64,000 nt of DNA from Datura wrightii (lineage: Eukaryota; Streptophyta; Magnoliopsida; Solanales; Solanaceae): NCBI GenBank assembly GCA_035772735.1, contig JASDFA010000004.1:21665501-21729500 (forward strand), given 5' to 3'. The first letter of the stretch is position 1; each line of letters opens with the position of its first letter. Made by a program: the position numbers and the translations under genes. Positions 8,681-19,560 of the stretch are shown here, one piece after another. The notes beneath the pieces are model-generated. The model was not told the origin of the DNA. It made no database searches and saw only the letters and a list, made by a program, of their open reading frames with translations.

Positions 8681-11345
8681 TTATCGGTAATTTGGAGGAG
8701 GCATATCTCTTCCAGGCATGTTTTGATTCTGATAGGCGTTCCCATCGGATGTATTAGGAGCATAGCTCTGGTTTGGCCCTGGACCTGTTTGGTAAGGCGT
8801 GCCTCCATTGTTTGGTCCACCGTTGTATTGGAAATTAGGTGTGTTGCTTGGCACTCCATAGTTATGGGGAGGCATTCCACCCATGTTTGGTGGTACACCC
8901 CCCATGTTGGGTGGCATGTTCGGCTGCTGCATCCCACCTCCACGGGGTGCTCCTCCCATGCCCGGCTGCTGCATCCCGCCCATGTTTGGTGGCCCTCCCA
9001 TGCCCGGCTGCTGCATCCCGCCCATGTTTGGTGGCCCTCCCATGTTAGGTTGCTGCTGCTGCATCCCGCCCATGTTTGGTGGCCCTCCCATGTTAGGCTG
9101 CTGCATCCCGCCCATGTTTGGTGGCCCTCCCATGTTAGGCTGCTGCATCCCGCCCATGTTTGGTGGCCCTCCCATATTAGGTTGCTGCTGGTGCATGCCA
9201 ACCATGTTGGAAGGTGGTGCATTCCTCATGTTGGGAGGTCCCCCCGCGGCCGTGTTGGATCCAGGGTACTGACTGGGTTGATTCTGCATCTCTCTTCTTC
9301 TCTCAAAGTTTCTGGATCTATCAAAATTACGAGGTCGGTCATTGCGCCTGTTTCTCTCATTAGCACGAGCATTGTTTCTCACCCATTCCTCGTGGTATTT
9401 TGGGTCATATGGTACAGCCTGTCCATTGATAAAAGGTTCCCCTGCAACATGCATTACAATAGTCATAAAATTAGTTGATGGCACCATGTAAAATAACTCA
9501 CACATATCACGAGTTTACAAGGGACATAATAATGTAAAATTACTATACTTAGAGCTGCAACTTTCTGCAACCATATGCCATAATATGCTGGAAGATACAG
9601 TCTACCCTGGAGTAATTGGGCATGCTGGTATCATGGAAAAGGGTGATTGATGGTTTTTACCAGAAGGCCTCCAACTTTTTTGTAAAAAGTGACAGCATGA
9701 ACCAAGACATGTACCTATATTTCTTTTCTATCGTCCTGAAACAAATACTGCAAGCTTATCAAATCTATTGGCCTGAAATGATAATATGATGTTACCGACT
9801 TGGATCAAACATCCAATGCTAACTTCTAAATATAAATTCCCTACAAGTTTTTTTTAATTTATAAATATATCGTAAAAATAACAATTGCAGATAGAAAAGC
9901 TTATTCAGGCAGAAGATGCAATTAAAAAGAAGCACTCTTAAGTCTTCCTATAGGCTACAGCAAAGCAAATTACTATTTGTCTACAATTAGATAAGAAAAA
10001 ATATATATAAACCTACTCTAAATTCATAACGAGTGCGATAATCCAAGATAAGATGGGCCAGAAATGCTAAACCAGTTCTTACACCGCAAGCTGATAGGAC
10101 TGCAAAACATGGAACTGCTTACCTCCATAATCTTTATTTTTAACATCAAGATAAGAATCAGGAAGCACCCAACGAACCTTAGGCAGCTCTGGACATGAAT
10201 GGAAAGAAACAAGTGAGTAGGCCTTCCACCAATTTACTCACCACCATGAATTACCAAAAAAGGGAAGAGGGGATAACAATTGCATTACCTTTTAATTTGT
10301 AAGAAAGTTCTTCAGATACAAGGGCACCAAATGCATAGTAATGTCTAGTTGAGACAGAATATATCTTCATCCGTGCTTCCTCCTCACTGCAAGATTAACT
10401 ATTAACATAAGCCACCCATAGAAATAAACAAATCCTTAACAATCCAAAAGAAATAAACTAATCCCCTTCTTTCGGGTATTTATCATGCCAAGCACTTGTA
10501 CAATCTTTGTGCTCCTCATCAACACAAGCTAACAACTTTGTTTTAGGGAAAAAGAAGTATATATTGGTTCATAGAAGGCATATATTTCCAAATAGAAGTA
10601 TAGGACACAGGGAGGTTCCTTCCCCTTATATTTCATTTTTCATCGGTTAAGCTATTCATCATATTTGAACTTAATTATAATAGGGTGTTTTGGTGTATTC
10701 AGTATGAGGAAAAATATATAGAGTTCTACTAGGATTAGTATACAGTGTAAGGATGATATTTAGGAGATACGCTTCCAGTTTAACACAAATGTCAAAATTG
10801 TTGATTGAAGCAAGTGATATATAGTAGAATCTTGGCATAATTTGAAGGAAAATGATCATAGCTACCCTGGATATAGGTCATTTCCATTGTCTTGGTGGAA
10901 AACTATAATTAGGTTTTAAAATTTAAGCCGCTCCTGGCCGTGGAGCTGAAACACGAGAAGAAACTAAAATGCAGAGCACTGAGTCAAACCTTCCAACAAC
11001 CGTAGCAAGAGTTTTGATGTAGCTATCAATGATTTCATCTCTGGTGGGATCACCTTCAGGCTTCTCCATCACAACAAGCCAGTGTTCAAAATCACAGCCG
11101 TCAAGCAAAATCGTTTCCTTTGGGGGTCGATTGGACCAGTTAGGATTCGGGTCACTGAGCGATGACGACGTTTGGCGAGTCGCAAAACCTCGAACAGAAA
11201 ACCCCGTCGTCGGAGAGACATTTCGCAGGTGGGATGCAACGGCGATAAGGGGTCGCAGGCGGAGGAGAGAGAATGTGCTCGGAGGTGTAGAGAGAGAAAG
11301 AGAGATGCAGCGAGTGAATGCACTGAGAAGAGAACGAGTCGCCAT
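8681..11345 (-). CDS. MORF8: Multiple organellar RNA editing factor 8-like (MORF8/RIP1), four exons
   Basis: The protein joins PPR proteins in organellar C-to-U RNA editing complexes. Exons on the minus strand are 11345-10990, 10386-10289, 10188-10123 and 9441-8681. All introns are GT-AG and phases close exactly, giving 426 codons plus TAA. Residues 1 to about 55 are rich in R, S and L and lack acidic residues: a mitochondrial/plastid presequence, matching the dual targeting known for MORF8. The MORF domain spans about 78-190: ILLDGCDFEHW, VVMEKPEGDPTRDEI, STRHYYAFGALVSEEL (exon 2), KVRWVLPDSYLDVKNKDYGG (exons 3-4), then GEPFINGQAVPYDPKYHEEW. Residues about 195-225 are Arg/Asn-rich. The tail to 426 is Gly/Pro/Met/Gln-rich with 14-residue repeats, as in MORF8 but not most shorter MORFs. 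Start chosen as the first ATG with a targeting peptide. It is the only apparently intact gene in the window. Numbering as MORF8 rests on the tail and could be a close paralogue. Confidence 0.93.
8880..9200 (-). repeat. Coding minisatellite (42-bp unit) in MORF8 exon 4
   Basis: A 42-base unit encodes PNMGGPPNMGGMQQ. About six units occur, with extra glutamine codons in two of them and diverged edge units (a GAPRGGG variant and shorter PPNMGG). Unit length is a multiple of three, so copy-number change keeps the frame. Several other frames stay open through the repeat but are shadows. Confidence 0.9.
9442..10122 (-). other. MORF8 intron 3
   Basis: Read on the minus strand it begins GTAAGC and ends TTGCAG. 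It is 681 bases, T-rich, and shows no transposon insertion. Confidence 0.88.
10387..10989 (-). other. MORF8 intron 1
   Basis: It begins GTTTGA and ends CTTGCAG on the minus strand and is 603 bases. Intron 2 (10189-10288) is 100 bases, GTAATG to CCAG. No other feature is seen inside either. Confidence 0.88.
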
Positions 11346-11430
11346 TTTCTTTTCTACAAAACCCTAGCTCCGTGACGAGGAGAGTGAGTAATCACCTGGG
11401 AGGGTTTATCGGGTTTTAATATAAAATGCC
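11346..11430 (-). promoter_or_regulatory. MORF8 5' UTR and core promoter with telo-box
   Basis: On the minus strand a TATA-like TTTATATTA lies at 11417-11425, about 72 bases before the ATG. Between them AAACCCTA (plus-strand orientation, 11359-11366) is a telo-box, an element known from promoters of plant translation and organelle-biogenesis genes and active in either orientation. Transcription start is not determined. Confidence 0.5.
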
Positions 11431-12929
11431 ATGAAATTTATACCGCCTCTCAAAATGTTCCCTAAAGTTTAGTTTGGTCCCTAAAGTTTCAAAATGTGTG
11501 AAATGCATCCTCAATTATAATTTTCTTAATTAGTGCATCCTTATTTATGAAATTTCTTTTGGAAATAGTCCCTATAATTTCCCTTTGGATTTTGGAGGTT
11601 TCTGTAACTCCATTCTTTTGATAAGTTGTATTTCTCTTCCATTAACTCATTGAAATTAACATAGTCAAATGGTACAAATACATTGATACTTAACTAGTTT
11701 TAACAAAAATCAAAATAACTTGGCTAAAAATTGATGAAAAGATATCGTCTAGCTAGAATAAAAAAATGTATATATTATATAGTGTAAATCAAATGTAATT
11801 AAGTAATAAACAAAAATTCTGATACAAGATGTTATTCTCATTAAAATATGACTCATGAATAAAATCACATAGGTGTAATATGAAATATAATGTAATGCAA
11901 TGGATAAATGCACCAGTATATACCAATTCCGATAAATAGGTTTCACGTGATTCATGAGGAACTTGCGAGATTCATGTATTTCCCAAAATCTAGTTCGTAG
12001 ATTCCTTCTGATAATCTGACCAATAGGCTATAATACCATCACTTCATTCAAAATCCTGTCTTTTAGACCACGTTAGATAATCCAACCAATAGGCTACCGT
12101 ATCATTTCTCTTCAAAATCTAGCCTTTTAAAACACCTCAGACAATAATCATATGATTCATCATATGAAAATATGAAAAAATAATATAAATACAGAAACAC
12201 ATAAACAGTATAGGTAAAAAAAATCTTTCAACCGATTCATTATTTCAAATATGTGCACAATAAGGATTGATGAATATCAAATAATCAACCAAGTCATAAA
12301 TCAACTAAAAAGCTCAAACTAGTCATATTTCAATACCCATTGATATTATAAATTAGTCAAACTCAATCAAGTATCTGATTTTACCTATAATATAACACTA
12401 GTACCCACATAAGTGCTCATTATCTTACTTATATGAGACTTCATTTTTCATTGATTAAGCATTGACCAACACACACACTTCATATGAGTCAAGAAAGTCT
12501 CAACGTGCCTTAAATCTGAAGCTCAAACAATTGCAACACGACTTTGCCTATCCTTAAAGCCTTTGAACGATGCTAATCTATTCAAATATGTAATACATGT
12601 AAGCATATGAGTCTATAGACACCCATATTATTGTACGTCTATCTGGATCCAAAATATCTATCCAAAAGTCTAACTCCAAACCTCTGAGGTTAAAACTGTA
12701 ACTTCATTACAAAATCAGCTTGATGTGCTCATGTATGGCTAGATGAATACCACAATTCACCTTTATGGGAGGTTTGAGAAAATTAAAGAAATTTTATTTT
12801 GGTATAATCATTGGTCATGTATTTTTAGTACGTCATAAATATTGTAGTATGTCTTATCATGAATTATCAAAGGGTAAAAACAAAAAATAAATTTTTTCTA
12901 TAAATATTTTCATCATGACCTGATGAAAA
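11431..12929. other. AT-rich intergenic region without recognised gene
   Basis: No coding content is recognised. A short internal near-repeat, (T)CCCTAAAGTTT, occurs at about 11460 and 11481. A second near-repeat, CCAATAGGCTA with flanking text, occurs at about 12020 and 12089. Otherwise plain AT-rich DNA lies between the MORF gene and an old copia relic. Confidence 0.6.
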
Positions 12930-14405
12930 TTATTTTTTTACGTAAAAGGAGATGTTCACCATATAGATGATATTGTAAAATATGTGGTAGTACCCAAAAT
13001 TAATTGAGAGCTCCGGAAGAGCTAATGTATTATTACAACTCTAAGGAATAAAATTATTCATAATATTGGTGTTATGGTAAGTCTCAAAAGAAACTTATTA
13101 AGTTTCAAAGGGATTGACAAAAAGAATGAGTTATATTGAGACTATAAATTGAGAAGATCTAAGATCTTAATATTATTACAATCGAAGTAGGTTAAAATAT
13201 TTATGTGAAAAGTCACCCGTCTTTTCCTCTTGTCTGTAGTACACAAATATGGGCATGGTGATGAAACAGATACAATAGTAAACCGATGTTTGCATAAATA
13301 AATATAAGTTGGCATGACTGGTTGACTATCTCGGTTTAAATGTGATGCGAAAACAATTGAGAATTCACATGGTTATATATTGAAGAAATAAAAGAATCTT
13401 CGAGAATTACCTTGTGCTGCTTGTTCTCATGATAAAATAATTATTTATGCCAGCTAAAGTTGGAATTAAATTCCTTAATTCTAGAACATTAAAAGGTGAA
13501 CATGGGCCCATTCACCGGCCGTGTGGACCCTTTATTATTATTATGTAATTTATAATCATCATCTATGTTATGATCAAATGTGCTTTGATATCAACTTGCA
13601 ATTTGATTTTTGTAAGGTTATTTTACTCGAATTGTTAAATTAAGAGCATGGTTCTAGATTTTAAAATTATGCTGGTAATATTGATTTATATCCAAGTTGG
13701 TTTAGAAAAATGGTATGCCTCCAATTATAGCTAAATAATTGGTTATGAGAACAAAGATCTCAAATAAAAAATTAGTATGAGTTGTGCTATTTAGTATGTA
13801 GCAGCATTGTATGCATTAAGCCAACAAGGTTCTCCTATATGGCCGATTCTCATCTAAAACTTTGAATATGCGGTAAATAATTCAATTGCTCCATCATAAC
13901 GCACAAAATATAAGTCCCCAAAAAATTTTCTAACATTAAAGGGAGAGATGATTAGCAACTGAAAAATTATGCACGGAATGAATTATCTAGATCCTCATAA
14001 AGAATGTGAACTTGAAGTTTAATTAATTTGTAAAATATTGCAAATAAATTTTCAAATGCATTCGCTGACTCTATATTATGATTCAGCTGAGAAATACTCT
14101 AATGAGAAGTCCTCAATGGACAGAGTATATGGCACGCCTAAAGCGTGATAGACCAATCAATTCCAAAATAAAACTCCTTGAAAAAAGAGAGAAGCAAATG
14201 ATCGAGATGGTCATAATGATGAGGCAAGTGCTTTAAAAAAGTACCACGGCATAACACTTCATAAAACCTTGACAAAAATTCACATACCTGAATTTGATGA
14301 AAATGAAGAGATCTAATAAGTTATATTGCAGTAGAACTGATATTAAATGACCATCGACGGTATATTAGATATAATATAGTGCTCAATGTTATAAGATATG
14401 AGAAT
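12930..14405 (+). pseudogene. pol: Ancient copia pol relic, protease to integrase-RT linker
   Basis: The DNA aligns base by base with the first copia element despite stops in every frame. Matches include GGTAGTACC...ATTGA at about 12985 (protease region, compare 1945), the sequence for a GHP-type GAG-pre-integrase stretch starting TGGCATGACTGG at about 13311, GGCCCATTCACCGGCC at about 13505 (the GPIHPP integrase motif) and AGCACGCCTAAAG-like GGCACGCCTAAAGCGTG at about 14131 (compare 3415). It continues at 16105 after an inserted solo LTR. Nonfunctional. Confidence 0.78.
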
Positions 14406-16104
14406 TGATAATGCTCAAACTCACACTTTCTGGCAAACTATGAAGGCAGACGTTGTCAATAGAGAACCCAACAAAGAGGTTGGGATCAAACCCACAGGGA
14501 ATAGGGTTAGATCTAGACTAATGCCGATACTTAAACTTGTTGGTAAGTTATCTCCAAATTGGGGGGTTGTAAATAAAAACAATAATAAAACAAGATCGTA
14601 ATTGTAGTTGTTATCAAGATTTGTAAATAACTAGGGTAAGTGTTTCCCTTGGGTTTATAACTACTTCAGGTATACACACGTGATCAATCCCAATGCTTAC
14701 TTGTAGAACTAATAATAGGGTTCATCCAAACGACTGGTTCGTCCCTATTGGATGACTATATTCAACCACCGGGTCAGGTCTCATGAGCGATTTCAAACTA
14801 ACCATTATCAATATGTCCCAAATTAACTTTGCTGCGACCACAGCGCAAGTCATACAATGATCATAAAAATCAAGGCTTTGTTGTAATTTTCTTTTCCTAA
14901 TCTCTATTCTCTAAGTTCGAGCAAGTAAAGAATTTGGGCAAGTCCTAATGTTGCGCACCGTTAAGAAACGTTTAAAGATAAAGAGAATACAATACAAACA
15001 TTTAGCATTGGTTTTGAATTACTTTGTGTAACCCTATTTCGTTAATCTGCCATGGTTCCCACAATCCTAGTTGTGGAGAGTTTAGCCTCTCATGATTGTA
15101 AGATTGTAATTAGTATTGATAGGCAAACATGTAATTAAATACTTGCAATAATAATTGGAAGAAGACCTGCTTTGAATATTGATGAACAAACTCAAGAACA
15201 ATTAATAAAATCAAGTGTTGATCTCAAAAATTGCTCTCCAAAACTTGATAATAATTAACAAATTAACAAATACTTCTCTCAATGTAATCACAAATCTACT
15301 GCCCTTTCTCCATATGCTTCTCTACTAAAACAAGACATAAAAGGTATTTATACAGACATCAGAAACCTTTTCCTAAGCTAACAAGAAAATTTTCATAGCT
15401 AGTGCTGACTCATCCTACGACTGGTCATATGACTCGTAATATGATTGTATAGGTCATACCTAGCTCTCATACGTTCATTGGCTGCTTCAGATTTGATTAA
15501 GTATTGGCAACTGGTACGACTCGTACCATGGTCCTACGAGTTGTACAATCCATCCGATGGGTGGCCCTGAGAACTTTGACATCTTCTGAAATTTTCTACG
15601 AGTGTTGTGGTATGCCTCGTACCTTGCTCCTACAACTAGTACTTGCTTGTTGCATCTGGTGTTTTGCTAAGTCTTTAAGAATCACTGAAGCTCCCCACGG
15701 CTTATGGTACGGGCCATAAGTAGATGTTACGATCCATGGGTTCCACCTGTACCAAGAGACTGCTTGTGTAAATTTTCTCTGAAGTTTTTCACAACTCCAG
15801 TTTCGGCTCGTACCATCTTGGTACGACTCATACTGAGAGTGGTACTCTGCCTTCACATTATTTTAGCCTTCTGAGTTTTTCCACAAGTCTCAGTACGACT
15901 CATACAGTCCAGGTACGGCTCATACTGAGATTGGTACTTGATTGGTTTTCTGCACTTTTATGCATCTTCTGCACATTTTTGCTCCAACACCTATTTTTTC
16001 TGAAAACAAAGTAAAAGCACCTCATATCTGTATAAACATTGCTAAGCCCATGCTATTTTTTTCAGTTTTAAGCATCGAAAGTGCTGTAAACTCACAGCAT
16101 ATCA
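14406..16104 (-). mobile_element. Solo LTR of the Athila-like B family
   Basis: This is the reverse complement of the LTRs at 30631-32252 and 39903-41503. On the plus strand it begins TGATAATGCTC and ends GCATATCA. Flanks AGAAT (14401-14405) and AGGAT (16105-16109) form a 5-bp target duplication with one mismatch. The duplicated sequence AGGAT is what the related intact copia has at the same position (about 3673), so the target site is confirmed independently. No internal region is present, implying LTR-LTR recombination. Confidence 0.9.
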
Positions 16105-16450
16105 AGGATCTTGAATTCAAATTTGTCAAAAGTATGAATGGATAAATGATTGACAAATAAAAATATGTAGTTCAAGTATGCTTTATTTCACTTGAAAAGG
16201 TGATGCTTTTGACTTATAGTTCAAAAATCAAGGTACAATGTTAGTAGTGGTACAAATGGGTTCCTATGTAAAAGTAAAATCGAAAAAAAAATCATATGAT
16301 ATAAAATACAGCTTATGCCTTGTGGGATAAAAGTTTTTTTGCAAAAGTCTTGATATTATTTTATGGAGAAGTGGTTTCTTGTGGTAGATACAATGAGGTT
16401 TCTTTTAGTCTAGAAGTATGATACATCCAAATTCCACCTCTTAATGAAGT
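16105..16450 (+). pseudogene. pol: Ancient copia pol relic, RT start (continues from 14405)
   Basis: Reading resumes with the sequence equivalent to 3675 onward: CTTGAATTCAAATTTGTC, then TACAAATGGGTTCC (the YKWVF motif, compare 3838), a decayed RLVAQGF-like stretch and GTGGTAGATACAATGAGGTTTC (compare PVMDAITLRYL at 3960). Homology fades after about 16450. Confidence 0.7.
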
Positions 16451-16569
16451 ATAAAGAGGTCTCCATCAAATATAAAATTCAACTAGATTAAGATCGAATC
16501 TGACAGAAAATATGGCGAGAAAATGATCAATAGTGAGTATTCAACCAGTAGTCGATATTTCGAGGAAGG

Positions 16570-17065
16570 TTTGTAACATAAAAATAGAATAATTCAATAT
16601 TTGTAGTATTAGTAAACAATGATTTTAAAATTTTTGATTATATTCAATATCTGTGAATGAATTAGAACAGTGTTCCCCGTGATTTCATAACTTCAGCAGG
16701 TCTATTGTATTAGTGATCTATCCCAATGCTATTCATGCAACACTGATGATTTAATATTCATCTAATGTCTTTCGACTCACTTAGATGAATGACACTATGA
16801 ATCCTTTCAATCTTTAAGTGTTTTAGTATTAAAACTCGTCTTTAGTTCTGAATTGACTTTCCTCGTTAGAGCTCAAGTCATTAGATGAGGGTTGAGAACC
16901 TCAAATCACCATTGTAAATCTCTTTTCCTAATCTAAACTACTTTAACAGGCAAGTTAAGATCTATGTACAGGTCTAACATTTGCAACTGTTAAAAGCAAT
17001 CAAAGTAAAGAGATTAATAATACATGCATAATCACCATTTAAGAATCAATATTTTCGTTTACCCA
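16570..17065 (-). repeat. Diverged Athila-like LTR fragment
   Basis: Segments match the solo LTR in order and orientation: GTGATC(T/A)ATCCCAATGCT at 16711 (compare 14679), CTTTTCCTAATCT at 16922, and a stretch around 16950-17020 parallel to 14925-14995 (GCAAGT...AAAGAGA.TA). Too diverged to belong to the same recent family. Ends are not defined. Confidence 0.6.
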
Positions 17066-17068
17066 CGT

Positions 17069-19455
17069 TGTAACACCCCAAAAATTTCTTGGACCAAACC
17101 CAGACTTATAATGAAGAACCTGAAAGGAACCAGAAAATTTTACCTCAGGACGAGTTAACCAACGAGTCGTTGTCAGTAATGATGACCCATTGCGTGAGTC
17201 GTTGTCAGCCCTGCAGTTTCAATCCTCAAATTCAACGAGTGGTACAATGACCCGTCATTGGAAACAATGAGTCATTGTGTTTCCCTTCCTGTCAACCCCA
17301 GAATGTGGTCAAAATCTTCTTTCAAACGACGAGCCATCTAAAGAGTCGTTACTAGTTTAAGCAACTCGCCGTAGGGAGCCATTGGAAGGATTCCAGTAAG
17401 GGCAGACAACTCCCCCAGTAACAACGAGTGGGACCAAAGATCTGTGGCTCCTTATAACAAGTCGTAATTCCTATCTGTTGTCAAGCCTAGAAGTCGTTCA
17501 GGATTTTTAATAGTGACGATGAACAGTGATAATGACTCATTGTGTCAACCAACGAGTCGTTGTGTCGTTCATTGATAGACGTCCAGAAATTTATTTAAAA
17601 TTCTTCCAGTGACCATGACAGGATTCAATGGACTGTTGTTTTACATAACGGGTCATTCTTTCCGTCTATTATTCAGTTCCAGTAACTAGGATTTTCAGAC
17701 CCAGGACCAACAACTGGTCCCAATGGATCGTGGTAATTACTAACGACCTATTGTGTGACCCGTTTGATCCCGACGGGCAATTTTCTAGACTTTCTCCCTG
17801 GGACATTTTGGTAACTTTCCGTTATTTTAACTCCTAAAGTACGTTGTTTTGGAGTACTTTCGCAGGGAATTAAGAGGGGGATTGATCAACCTTCCTCCCT
17901 CACTTCTCACTTTTCTCTCAGACCAGTACGTAAAAGTTCAGGACCTTCGTTTCAAATCAGGAGCTAAGGCATCTTTTCCTTCTTAGATTTTCCAAGCAAA
18001 ATTCTCAAGAATTCTCCAATAGGTATGTGGGAATTCAACAAGGGAATTTATTCACCCTTGTGTCCCAATGTTTCTCTCAAAAACCCTTTTTTATACTAGC
18101 CCTGTGAGAGCATGAACTAGGGCTTTCTGGAGGAGTTGTGAATGTTCCTAAATCTCAGTTTTTCTTGTTATTTCTATTATCCTAGTGTATGATCCTTGTG
18201 ATTTTGTGTTAAATTTATAGTATAACTTCCATCCCTAACTTTAGTATGAATTTGGGTTGATCCTTATATGACTTGAAAGCTAGTCAAAAATTCTATGTTG
18301 TCCATGGAATATTGTTTGAGCATGATCCTTAGCATGTATGCCTAAATTTAAAGTTGTTATTTTTAGACTATAAATGTGCTTGGTATTCTTCAAGAATGTA
18401 AATTGATCAGTTTGACAATTATCAGTCTTTGAGAAATTCAGTAAAATCAGCAATATCTATTTATCAGCTTAATAATCGTTCTTTAGACTGTTATGACGCT
18501 TTCAAATAAGGCAACTCTGACAAGTTTTAGAACATAGTTTCTTTCAGGTCCTTAGACTCTCAGAACACTTCCAGATAAGTAGTTCTGACTTAAATCTTAG
18601 AACATCTGTTTCGAGCTATCAACACAGTTAGACAGTTAGGATTCTAAGTAGGAGTAGTACTTAGCATCGAGCAGGCCGGAGTTTAGCACACCCAGGTTCC
18701 CAAAACTATGTCACCACGTAGGTTATTAGCCCGAATGGGCTCCAGACAATGATCACTTAGTTCAGCTACTATACCCTGGCAAGGTATAGTGGGCCTTCTC
18801 CGATGGGGGGTATACATCGGATTCCACATTTAGCTCACGTGGTTACATGTCGATTGTAATCTCTCCCATAGTACAACTCAGTCCAATATAGTTATAGTCT
18901 CCAGTTTAATCAGTTCAGTTCAGTTATGATTTTCCATTCAGTTCAGCTTCTTCAGATTTCAGTATATTTTTGTAGTATTTCAGTATAACTTATTATTACT
19001 CGGTATATGTATGATTTCGCATACTCAATACATTCAAAGTACTGACGCCTAATTTTATGCTATATCATTTTATGATATAGACTCAAGTACCCAGCCTCAG
19101 CACCGTGGTAAGATGCTCTCAGAAATATCCCAGCAATATCATTGGTGAGCCTTCGTCTGCCGAAGGCCGTAGCTTCATTTCAATTATATTTTTCCTTATT
19201 TTTTTATAGACATTGGAGTTAGCTGGGGGCTTATCCCCGCAACTTATTAGTTTTTAGAAGGCTTTCAGATAGTGTTATAAATTTAGTTGAGTTTCAATGT
19301 GTGATCAAATTTCGTCATTTATTTAGTAGCAGTTATTTCTTTTATGATTATTCTCAGCAGAATAGTTTTAGTATATGCTTTTCCAGGGTTTGATTGGGGT
19401 TATTAATGACTCTAGGTACCATGTTGCATCAACAGTGCAGACTCGGGTTGTGACA
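17069..19455 (+). repeat. LTR of a Tekay/Del-like gypsy element (E)
   Basis: It begins TGTAACACCCC and ends TTGTGACA, directly followed by a Met-tRNA-type primer site, so it is a 5' LTR. Length 2387 bases. It contains several copies of the ACGAGTCGT dyad (e.g. 17162 and 17552) and a cluster of three hairpins at 18729-18820. The only other element E sequence in the window is the 105-base leader that follows. Confidence 0.88.
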
Positions 19456-19560
19456 AATTTGGTATCAGAGTATCAGGTGTAAAATATCTTAGTATGTCTG
19501 AAAGCCGCGTCAAATAGAGTCCTTTTCATGGGTGTGAAGTGTGCCACACTTATGGAAGGG
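19456..19560 (+). other. Primer-binding site and truncated leader of element E
   Basis: TGGTATCAGAGT at 19460-19471 matches the initiator-Met primer site at 11 of 12 bases. The leader that follows (CATGGGTGTGAAG, CCACACTTATGG) is homologous to the D1 leader at 21793-21822. It stops at 19560, where the D1 LTR begins. Confidence 0.8.

Noticed and set aside
8880..9200. Regularly spaced repeats resembling a CRISPR array
   Set aside because: Units are contiguous and coding, without unique spacers, in a eukaryotic gene.
8671..9222. Long open frames on both strands through the MORF8 repeat, including a 183-codon minus-strand frame
   Set aside because: They are shadows of the 42-bp coding minisatellite in other frames; only the frame joined to the upstream exons by exact splice phases makes sense.
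10024..10212. 62-codon minus-strand frame at the MORF8 third exon
   Set aside because: It overlaps exon 3 in the wrong frame; splice-joined reading gives the conserved MORF text.
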